Below, one piece after another: positions 1 to 5,969 of a stretch of 11,856 nucleotides of DNA; the stretch's first letter is position 1; every line of letters starts with the position of its first letter. The position numbers and the translations under genes are program-made. The stretch lies in the NCBI GenBank assembly GCA_012797935.1, contig JAAZOC010000089.1, positions 1 through 11,856 of the forward strand. The letters run 5' to 3'. This stretch comes from Candidatus Microgenomates bacterium (GTDB taxonomy: Bacteria; Patescibacteriota; Dojkabacteria; SC72). Below the pieces are notes generated by a model, which worked only from the letters and a program-made list of their open reading frames with translations, ran no database searches and was not told the DNA's origin.

Positions 1-777
1 ATATACAAAATTCTCATTTACTACCAATGCAAAGTTAGCTGGTATTGTCCAAGGAGTTGTAGTCCAGGCTACTAATTTTACTTTTTCTCCATTTGTTTCT
101 TTTGAGAATTTGTCTGTTTTAAGTGTAAATTTTACAAAAATAGAAAGATCCTCTACATCTTCATATGTATCATCCATTCCAACTTCAAAGTTTGATACAG
201 GAGTAGAAGTATCTGTTGAATACAAGGAAACTCTCTTTCCTTTGTATACATATCCTTTTTCCCACATCTGTTTAAAAGCCCATATTACAGATTCGTTAAA
301 TTCTGGATCCATTGTTTTGTAAGCATTATCAAGATCTACCCATCTACCAATCTTCTCGATATACCATCTCCAATCGGAAATATGTTGATCAACAAAAAGC
401 TTACATTGTTTAACATACTGTTCAACACCAATGTTATTCTCAACATCATATCTATCTTTAATACCATACTTTTCATTTACCTTTGTTTCAATTGGAAGTC
501 CATGACAATCCCAACCCCATACTCTCCTAACCCTGTAACCTTTCATTGTCCAATATCTTGGGATAATGTCCTTTGGTATTGATACAAGTAATGTTCCGTA
601 ATGAGGCATTCCAGAAACAAATGGAGGACCATCTACAAAGGAGTATCTTCTTTCCTTTGGTCTCTGTTCAATTGATTTGTTAAATGTATTATTCTCTTTC
701 CAAAAATCATTAATCCTATCTTCCATTGTAGAGAAATTTACCTGTGGATTCACATCTACTATTTTTGATTTAGACAT
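1..777 (-). CDS. ileS: Isoleucyl-tRNA synthetase, N-terminal part (cut by left window edge)
   Basis: Charges tRNA-Ile with isoleucine in the cytoplasm. Only the first 259 codons are present; the frame runs off the left edge without a stop, so the gene is partial because of the window and not visibly broken. The reading begins MSKSKIVDVNPQV. It has the class I signature region DGPPFVSGMPHYGT (residues 49-62), the GWDCHGLPIE motif (88-97) and the start of the CP1 editing domain, TTTPWTIPAN (239-248). The DGPPF...PHYG and RYWTMKGY wording resembles type 2 (eukaryote-like, mupirocin-resistant class) IleRS. The fourth HIGH residue is Thr62 where His is normal. The ATG at 777 is the first start after an in-frame TAA at 796-798. 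No Shine-Dalgarno site precedes it. Expression is very likely controlled by the T-box just upstream. Confidence 0.95.
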   Translation of the reverse strand, partial: MSKSKIVDVNPQVNFSTMEDRINDFWKENNTFNKSIEQRPKERRYSFVDGPPFVSGMPHYGTLLVSIPKDIIPRYWTMKGYRVRRVWGWDCHGLPIETKVNEKYGIKDRYDVENNIGVEQYVKQCKLFVDQHISDWRWYIEKIGRWVDLDNAYKTMDPEFNESVIWAFKQMWEKGYVYKGKRVSLYSTDTSTPVSNFEVGMDDTYEDVEDLSIFVKFTLKTDKFSKETNGEKVKLVAWTTTPWTIPANFALVVNENFVY

Positions 778-801
778 GTTTTTTAAATATATAATTTAAA
801 C

Positions 802-856
802 AAAAAGCCCCCTTACGAGAATTAGGATAATTGTATACTAATCTTCGTAAAGGGGC
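802..856 (-). terminator. Rho-independent terminator of the ileS T-box leader
   Basis: On the minus strand, GCCCCTTTACGA (from 856) pairs with TCGTAAGGGGGC (ending 807). The inner ATTAG/CTAAT extends the stem, and a run of T follows (806-802). The 5' arm reuses the CGCCCCT bases needed for the antiterminator, so the two structures exclude each other. This is the classical attenuation arrangement. Confidence 0.9.
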
Positions 857-1075
857 GAATATATTACATATTTCGCGGTACCACCCTGTTTCAGAGTTCC
901 ATTACTGAAACTCTCTTCTTAACCACACCAAAGTATGGTCTTAGTCTGTGATTACGGAGACCTTCCGGTGGAGTCTACTAGCAATGTGCTTTCTTTCCAC
1001 CACTCACCAGTGATATCTGGGTCAAAGTGTTGTCCAATTATATCATAGTCTTCCAGAAAACAGTGAATAGTGGTA
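802..1075 (-). promoter_or_regulatory. T-box riboswitch in the ileS leader (transcription attenuator, Ile specifier)
   Basis: Senses uncharged tRNA-Ile and controls ileS. Reading the minus strand, the T-box AGGGTGGTACCGCG lies at 887-874. AGGG and GCG pair with CGCCCCT (857-851) to form the antiterminator, leaving the TGGT bulge, which can pair with an ACCA tRNA end. Stem III is GTTTCAG (911-905) with CTGAAAC (894-888). A probable Stem II contains GGTCT (962-958) and AGACC (941-937). Stem I can be drawn as ACCAC (1074-1070) with GTGGT (1003-999), TCAC (1066-1063) with GTGA (1007-1004), and TCTGG (1057-1053) with CCAGA (1020-1016). That leaves a specifier loop with TATCACTG on its 3' side. The ATC at 1014-1012 is an isoleucine codon, agreeing with the gene. 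Stem I looks short. The T-box, antiterminator and terminator are secure; the Stem I model is hand-folded. The leader's promoter is not firmly located; TTGTTC-17-TATAGT (1134-1106, minus), inside the divergent gene's first codons, is a candidate. Confidence 0.9.
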
Positions 1076-1086
1076 TAAATTAGAGA

Positions 1087-1092
1087 TATAAT
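1087..1092 (+). promoter_or_regulatory. Probable -10 element for the gene at 1111
   Basis: A perfect TATAAT lies 18 bases before the ATG at 1111, which would give a 5' UTR of only about 11 nt. No good -35 is visible near 1064-1069, so the call rests on the -10 alone. In this AT-rich DNA such hexamers also arise by chance. Confidence 0.4.
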
Positions 1093-1110
1093 TTTACATA
1101 GTAAAACTAT

Positions 1111-1500
1111 ATGAGCTACAACGATTGGGAACAAAGAAAAGAAGAAACAGAAGATGATAGTACAGAAAGATCTATTGCTTACCATCGAGAACTCGTGGAA
1201 CAGTACCTCCAAGAAAACGGTTTGAAAGGATATGCAATTGGAGAAGGATATGGCTACTTAATGAGAATATTCCATATATGTGTATTGGATCCATATGAAG
1301 AGAAACCAAAAGATATACTTGTCTTTGTAGATAAACTTTCTTCATTCCAAAGTGATCTTTCAGTATCACCAGCAGAAAAAGAGAAATATACTCTTAAAAA
1401 TACTGAAGATGGGATGCAAATTGATATACAGAAAGATGAGAAATCAAATTTCTTTGTAAAAACAGATCCTCTAGGAAATATTATCTCCATTAGAGACTAA
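1111..1500 (+). CDS. Small hypothetical protein, 129 aa
   Basis: I do not recognise a family. The predicted product is soluble, with no signal peptide or membrane segment. Residues 1-38 are rich in Glu, Lys and Arg and look helical (WEQRKEETEDD, then HRELVEQYLQENG). The rest alternates hydrophobic and charged residues, with stretches such as KDILVFVDKL and NIISIRD that look like beta strands, suggesting a small alpha+beta domain. It is the longest open frame between the ileS leader and the tRNA gene, and its codon use resembles its neighbours. It is divergent from ileS and convergent with gltX/tRNA-Gln; its TAA ends at 1500, one base short of the tRNA 3' end. No Shine-Dalgarno site precedes the ATG. 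It could be a lineage-specific protein; no function is assigned. Confidence 0.7.
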   Translation: MSYNDWEQRKEETEDDSTERSIAYHRELVEQYLQENGLKGYAIGEGYGYLMRIFHICVLDPYEEKPKDILVFVDKLSSFQSDLSVSPAEKEKYTLKNTEDGMQIDIQKDEKSNFFVKTDPLGNIISIRD

Positions 1501-1501
1501 T

Positions 1502-1572
1502 TTGCCGGACATAGATTCGAACTATGATTAACTGCTCCAGAGGCAATCGTCCTACCATTAGACGATCCGGCA
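1502..1572 (-). tRNA. tRNA-Gln, anticodon CUG
   Basis: The minus strand folds into a full cloverleaf of 71 nt: acceptor TGCCGGA/TCCGGCA (7 perfect pairs), D arm GTCT-AATGGTA-GGAC, anticodon arm ATTGC-CTCTGGA-GCAGT, a 4-nt variable loop TAAT, and T arm CATAG-TTCGAAT-CTATG. The loop CTCTGGA gives anticodon CUG, which reads the Gln codon CAG. Base 1 is U paired with A72, and the D loop has no extra base at 20A; both are features that bacterial GatCAB uses to recognise tRNA-Gln. The discriminator is A and the CCA end is not encoded (the following bases are ATT), so a CCA-adding enzyme is required. It lies 13 nt after the gltX stop on the same strand and is probably co-transcribed with gltX. Confidence 0.95.
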
Positions 1573-1585
1573 TTAACCCTCACTA

Positions 1586-3199
1586 TTATACCTGATATTT
1601 GTTTAATCTTGAAATAACGGTATCTTTTCCTAATACTTGGATAATTTGATATAGGTCTGGAGTTCTTGTCCTTTTTGTCAAAGCAACTCTAATTGTCATA
1701 GCGACATCTCCTGGTTTACAACCAAGGTTCTCAGCAACTTCCTTTATTTTTCCAAACCATGTATCTAGATCATTGGAAATATCAAAAACATTTATATATT
1801 TTGAAATGATATTTTTTTGCAAATCAACACTTACCCTATCTGAAATATCTTCACACTCATACTGCTCAAACATGTTGTCAAAGAATATAACAAATTGATC
1901 TTTAACATCCTCATACTTAACAATATCTTTCCTAATTCTATCTCCTTCTCTTTCTATATTTAACACCCTAATACAGTAATCCTTGTTTTCATTCAACAAG
2001 GATGCTAAATCTTCATCAAATGTTAATGCCCAATCCAAAGCATTTTTGTATACTTCTTCTGCGGAAAGTGTAGCTATATACTCCTTACACATATCATTCA
2101 GCTTAACAACATCAAAAAGTGCTCCTGCATTGTTAAATTTCTCAAATCTAATTCTAAAATCATCTAAACTTAATCCTTTATTTTGCAATTTCCAATCGTA
2201 GAAATTTGAATTAATGATATTTAACATATATTCAAGAACTCCCTGTTTTGGATATCCTTTTTCTACATAGTACGAAACGGCAGCTTCTGGATCTTTTCTT
2301 TTACTTAGCTTCCTCTTCTTTCCATCGTCAAGCTTCATCAATGGTGATATATGTGCATATGGAATTTGTTTGAAATCTAGTTTTGAGAAAAGCTCTACAT
2401 GAAGAGGTACAGAAGAGAACCATTCATCTCCTCTTGTAACATGTGTAATACCCATTAAAGTATCGTCAATTGGATGTGCAAAGTGATATGTAGGATATCC
2501 ATCAGATTTTAACAATACAGCATCCATATCATTTTCCCTTAGTGTGACATTCCCTTTTATCAAATCATTCATCGTAAAAGAGTTTTCAATATTTCCAGTT
2601 GAATACAATCTAATTACAAATTTAAGATTCTTTTTCATCTCCTCTTTGATATCTTCCAAGCTTGCATCTCTCCACTTAGCCCATTTACCATAGCACCCAG
2701 TTCTAATACCAAGTTTCTCCTGTTCTTCTCTCATACTTTCTAATTCTTCAGAAGAGAGGAAACACGGATATGCATAACCTTTAGATACTAAATCCTTTGC
2801 AAATACTGCATATATATCTAATCTTTGACTTTGAATATATGGACCATATACACCTACTCCATTTTCTTCGTCTACCATACCTTCATCAAATTCAATACCA
2901 AAACCTTTTAAGCCATTAACAATTAAAGATACTCCATTCTCAATTTCTCTTTCCTTGTCTGTATCTTCTATTCTGAGAATTGAAACACCTTCTGTTTGTT
3001 TTGCAAATCTTGTAGCAACCAAACCAGAATATACATTACCAATATGCATAAATCCTGTTGGGCTGGGTGCGAATCTTAGCACCATTGCTCCCTCTTTTAG
3101 TTCTCTCTTTGGATACTCTTTCAAAATATTCTCTACATTTGTAGTTACATTTGGAAACAAGAGTTCTGCTAATTCAATATTTTCATCGTTTGTTCTCAT
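1586..3199 (-). CDS. gltX: Glutamyl-tRNA synthetase (long N-terminus type)
   Basis: Class I synthetase that ligates Glu to tRNA-Glu and, in organisms lacking GlnRS, also to tRNA-Gln. Counting from the ATG (537 aa), the HIGH region RFAPSPTGFMHIGN lies at about 42-55, LRIEDTD at 75-81, and the KMSKS-type loop KKRKLSKRKD at about 294-303. A helical anticodon-binding region follows to the C-terminus. The protein is longer than the usual 470-500 aa because some 40 residues (with ELAELLFPNVT) precede the catalytic fold; from memory this matches a GluRS subtype seen in Clostridia. I chose the ATG at 3199; an in-frame TTG two codons upstream (3205) is possible but less likely. An extended -10 lies upstream. 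tRNA-Gln follows directly, which suggests a non-discriminating role. Whether it is truly non-discriminating cannot be read from the sequence. Confidence 0.96.
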   Translation of the reverse strand: MRTNDENIELAELLFPNVTTNVENILKEYPKRELKEGAMVLRFAPSPTGFMHIGNVYSGLVATRFAKQTEGVSILRIEDTDKEREIENGVSLIVNGLKGFGIEFDEGMVDEENGVGVYGPYIQSQRLDIYAVFAKDLVSKGYAYPCFLSSEELESMREEQEKLGIRTGCYGKWAKWRDASLEDIKEEMKKNLKFVIRLYSTGNIENSFTMNDLIKGNVTLRENDMDAVLLKSDGYPTYHFAHPIDDTLMGITHVTRGDEWFSSVPLHVELFSKLDFKQIPYAHISPLMKLDDGKKRKLSKRKDPEAAVSYYVEKGYPKQGVLEYMLNIINSNFYDWKLQNKGLSLDDFRIRFEKFNNAGALFDVVKLNDMCKEYIATLSAEEVYKNALDWALTFDEDLASLLNENKDYCIRVLNIEREGDRIRKDIVKYEDVKDQFVIFFDNMFEQYECEDISDRVSVDLQKNIISKYINVFDISNDLDTWFGKIKEVAENLGCKPGDVAMTIRVALTKRTRTPDLYQIIQVLGKDTVISRLNKYQV

Positions 3200-3205
3200 A
3201 GACAA

Positions 3206-3234
3206 TTGATTCTACAGATAAGTATTGCTAAGAT
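3206..3234 (+). promoter_or_regulatory. Putative promoter of the gene at 3241 (would be near-leaderless)
   Basis: TTGATT (3206-3211), a 17-base spacer and TAAGAT (3229-3234) resemble a sigma-70 promoter. The ATG begins six bases after the -10, so the transcript would start at or next to the start codon. The -10 overlaps that of the divergent gltX promoter. Confidence 0.4.
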
Positions 3235-3241
3235 TATACCA
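3233..3241 (-). promoter_or_regulatory. Extended -10 promoter element of gltX
   Basis: The minus strand reads TGGTATAAT, a perfect extended -10 (TGnTATAAT), 33 bases before the gltX ATG. This implies a 5' UTR of roughly 26 nt. No clear -35 is visible, as is common for extended -10 promoters. The element reaches into the start codon of the divergent gene at 3241. Confidence 0.55.
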
Positions 3242-4566
3242 TGACATTAACAGAAGCAGCATTTTGGACAAAAAGATTTGGGGTTATCGCTTTAGGGGCA
3301 GGAATTATTTTCGTAGTAGTAGTATTGATCCTTACAATACAACCTAAAGATGAGATGCCTCCAGAGTATTTGACTGCTAATTTTGCTTGTACAGAGAAGA
3401 AGGAAGAGTTCTTACAACATAAACTTGAGATTCCTTCATTGGCTCTTGCTGATGGTTCTGAGATGGTTTTTGAGATATTGACTGACACTGGTAAGATTGA
3501 TTCTCTGCCACAGATTATTAATGTATATGATTTTGATATTCCAACACAATCACTTAGTGCACAGGCAAATGCTAAGATTCTTGCAAAAAAAATTGGCTTT
3601 GATCCAGAACAAGTAATTCGTAAAGGTACTCAAAGTTATGTATTCGTAGACAAAACAAATAGTAGAACTCTTGAGATACAGGCAAAGAATATGAATTTCA
3701 ATTTGAAGACAGAGCCTGCACAGATAAAAAAGATTGCAGCTAATGGTACTCTTCCTTCTGAGCAGGATGCTAAATTACTAGCTACCAGTATGTTAAGAAG
3801 TTTAGGTTTGTATTCAGATGATTATGAATTAGGAACACCTCAACTAACATATATAAATATAAATCCAGACGGAAGTTACAGCAAAGCTTCTTCTGCTTCG
3901 GAAGCAGAATTGATCAAGATTGATTTTGTTAGAAAGAAATCAATGATAACAATTCCTTCAAATATCGTTGGTGCAGAAGATATGATCAAATCTTTGACAA
4001 CAAGATTAGGAATGGAACCTACATTGACAAACACAATTGTTAATGACGAGAGATTAGAGGTATATACATACGACACAATTGTTTCCTATCCTGAGACACA
4101 AAGGCATAACATATCTGTATATGTAGGTGCAGAAGATAATGAAAACAAGACTGCAGGTAATGTAATGAATGCAATATATCAAATTGACTATGTATATTGG
4201 CCAGTACAAGTAGAGCCTTGTGGTACATATGAATTAATATCTCCTCAAAAAGCAATCGAAGAAGTTCAAGCTGGGAAAGGTAAGATTGTATATCTCTACG
4301 AAAAGAATGGTGATGATGTTGTTCAATATACTCCGAGAAAAGTTAAGAAGTTTGTTGTTACAAAAGATATCTTCATTACATACTATGAATCAAAAGATGA
4401 ATTGCCATACCTCCAACCTGTATATGTAATATCTGGAGATGCAATATTTGAAGGAGATATAAAGGGATCTTTTGATATTTACTACCCAGCTATTAACTAT
4501 GATATTGTACAAAACAAGATTGAATTGCCAGCTGCAAAAGTAAAAGAAAAAACTTCTTGGTTGTAA
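3241..4566 (+). CDS. Membrane-anchored extracytoplasmic protein of unknown function, 441 aa
   Basis: I do not recognise a firm family. A short N-terminus with KR (residues 11-12) precedes one strong hydrophobic segment (about 13-33), followed by a long soluble region of about 400 residues. The topology is most likely a single N-terminal anchor with the bulk outside the membrane. The region contains aromatic and beta-rich stretches, an acidic helix-like repeat feel (SAQANAKILAKKIGF at 106-120, and SEQDAKLLATSMLRSLGL at 173-190), and a C-terminal block with SPQKAIEEVQAGKGKIVYLY (334-353) and LPYLQPVYVISGDA (388-401). The two helix/strand units and the last block are faintly like YycH/YycI or PepSY-type outer domains, but this is only an impression. 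Only two cysteines are present (C50, C327). aspS follows 68 nt later on the same strand but has its own promoter-like sequence. Confidence 0.85.
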   Translation: MTLTEAAFWTKRFGVIALGAGIIFVVVVLILTIQPKDEMPPEYLTANFACTEKKEEFLQHKLEIPSLALADGSEMVFEILTDTGKIDSLPQIINVYDFDIPTQSLSAQANAKILAKKIGFDPEQVIRKGTQSYVFVDKTNSRTLEIQAKNMNFNLKTEPAQIKKIAANGTLPSEQDAKLLATSMLRSLGLYSDDYELGTPQLTYININPDGSYSKASSASEAELIKIDFVRKKSMITIPSNIVGAEDMIKSLTTRLGMEPTLTNTIVNDERLEVYTYDTIVSYPETQRHNISVYVGAEDNENKTAGNVMNAIYQIDYVYWPVQVEPCGTYELISPQKAIEEVQAGKGKIVYLYEKNGDDVVQYTPRKVKKFVVTKDIFITYYESKDELPYLQPVYVISGDAIFEGDIKGSFDIYYPAINYDIVQNKIELPAAKVKEKTSWL

Positions 4567-4573
4567 CTTTGTA

Positions 4574-4603
4574 TTGTTAATGTTTACCTCAATGATATAT
4601 AAT
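4574..4603 (+). promoter_or_regulatory. Probable aspS promoter
   Basis: TTGTTA (4574-4579), an 18-base spacer and TATAAT (4598-4603) lie in the 68-base gap before aspS. A TGA triplet also precedes an overlapping TATATA (4593-4601), which would read as an extended -10. The 5' UTR would be about 24 nt. No terminator is visible between the upstream gene and this promoter, so read-through is also possible. Confidence 0.5.
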
Positions 4604-4634
4604 TCGGTTATACATTATCTTTAATAATACCTTC

Positions 4635-5969
4635 ATGGAAAGAACATTAATTGCAGATTTAAAAAACAATATTGGTAAAGAAGTAAGAATTAGAGGAAGA
4701 GTTGATACAGTAAGAGATCAAGGAAAGATTGCTTTCATGATAGTAAGAGATAGAACTGGATATGTACAGTGTGTAGCATGGATTGGTAATAGCGAGGAGA
4801 TATTAAATAAAGTTAAATCTACAACTTTAGAATCAATTGTAGATATCACTGGAACAGTAAAAGAAGCAAAGCAAGTTGCTGCAGGATATGAATTAGAAAT
4901 CTTGGGTATTAATGTTGATTCTGTTTCTGCTTCTCCACTTCCAATTGTCATAGAGGAAGAGCATAGTGATAATGTTTCTGCATTAGATATGAGATTAGAT
5001 TACAGGTGGATAGATTTGAGATCTAAGAAGAACAATTTAATGATGTCTGTAGCAACTTCAATGACTGCTGGTTTAAGAGATTTTTGTTTAAGAAATGATT
5101 TCAAAGAGATACAAGCTCCAAGAATTATTAGTGCAGCTAGTGAATCTGGTGCTAATGTTTTCGAGGTTAAATATTTTGATAGGAAAGCATATTTAGCACA
5201 ATCACCACAATTCCATAAACAGATGGCAATGGCAGCTGATTTAGAAAGAGTTTTCAATGTTGGCCCTGTCTTTAGAGCAGAAAAATCATTTACAACAAGA
5301 CACTTAACAGAATATACAAGTTTTGATGTTGAGATGGCATATATTGATTCATATAAAGAGGTGTGTCATTTTGAGCAAGAGATGATTAAGTCAATGTTGA
5401 AAGATGTTAAAGAAAAATACGGTGAAGATATTAAGAATGTGTTTGGTGTTGAAGTTATAGTTCCCGATGGTGATTTCCCATATTTAACAATGAAAGAAGC
5501 AAAAGAGAAATTGGCAAGCAAAGGAGTACCAAGTAAAGAAGAAGGCGATTTTTCTCCAGAGGAAGAGAGAGCTATATGTGAGATAACAAAAGAAGAAACG
5601 GGTTGTGAATTCCTTTTTGTAATTGATTATCCTTACAAGAATAGAGCTTTTTACCATATGAGAAATAATGAGAACAAAGATCTTGCTTTAGGTTATGATC
5701 TTTTCTGGAAAGGTGTTGAGATTACAACAGGAGCACAGAGAGAACATAGATATGAGATATTGAAAGAGAATGCAAAAGAGAGAGGTCTGTCAGAAGAATC
5801 ATTAAAAGATTATCTTGAGTATTTCAAATATGGTTGTCCACCTCATGGTGGCTTCGCAATTGGAACAGAGAGACTTTTGATGAAATTATTAGAGTTAAAT
5901 AGTGTATTGGAAACTACATATTTACCAAACACACCAAACAGATTAGGAAAGTTAATTAACAAGAATTAG
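4635..5969 (+). CDS. aspS: Aspartyl-tRNA synthetase, archaeal/eukaryal-like short type
   Basis: Class II synthetase that charges tRNA-Asp, possibly also tRNA-Asn. The N-terminal OB-fold anticodon domain covers about residues 15-105 (VRIRGRVDTVRDQGKIAFM). The catalytic core follows, with AYLAQSPQFHKQ (185-195), motif 2 VFRAE (212-216) then TTRHLTEYTSFDVEMA (220-235), and motif 3 GGFAIGTERLLM (405-416). At 444 aa it lacks the large insertion of the usual roughly 590-aa bacterial AspRS and matches the archaeal-type (AspRS2) family. QSPQ and TTRHLTEYTSFD argue against AsnRS. A non-discriminating function is common in this family when GatCAB is present. The position that often carries His in non-discriminating archaeal-type enzymes appears to be Asp24 (GRVD), so specificity is unresolved. 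The gene converges on recJ and its stop overlaps the recJ stop by four bases. Confidence 0.95.
   Translation: MERTLIADLKNNIGKEVRIRGRVDTVRDQGKIAFMIVRDRTGYVQCVAWIGNSEEILNKVKSTTLESIVDITGTVKEAKQVAAGYELEILGINVDSVSASPLPIVIEEEHSDNVSALDMRLDYRWIDLRSKKNNLMMSVATSMTAGLRDFCLRNDFKEIQAPRIISAASESGANVFEVKYFDRKAYLAQSPQFHKQMAMAADLERVFNVGPVFRAEKSFTTRHLTEYTSFDVEMAYIDSYKEVCHFEQEMIKSMLKDVKEKYGEDIKNVFGVEVIVPDGDFPYLTMKEAKEKLASKGVPSKEEGDFSPEEERAICEITKEETGCEFLFVIDYPYKNRAFYHMRNNENKDLALGYDLFWKGVEITTGAQREHRYEILKENAKERGLSEESLKDYLEYFKYGCPPHGGFAIGTERLLMKLLELNSVLETTYLPNTPNRLGKLINKN

Noticed and set aside
110..582. Two plus-strand open frames opposite ileS
   Set aside because: They are antisense to conserved IleRS codons and have low-complexity, non-protein-like translations.
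1037..1042. Perfect TATAAT on the minus strand (with a TGA extension) that looks like an ileS promoter
   Set aside because: It lies inside the proposed Stem I, between the TCTGG and CCAGA arms and upstream of the AUC specifier; starting there would delete half of Stem I. Kept only as a fallback if Stem I is wrong.
952..1212. 86-codon minus-strand open frame upstream of ileS
   Set aside because: It covers the T-box leader and the start of the plus-strand gene; the translation is Cys/Phe-rich and unlike a protein, and structured RNA explains the region.
3200..3205. TTG start for gltX six bases upstream of the ATG
   Set aside because: It adds only two residues, has no Shine-Dalgarno support, and the ATG is the simpler choice.
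4635..5969. Asparaginyl-tRNA synthetase as an alternative for the aspS gene
   Set aside because: The LAQSPQ block and the TTRHLTEYTSFDVEMA segment are AspRS-type; AsnRS has different wording at both places.
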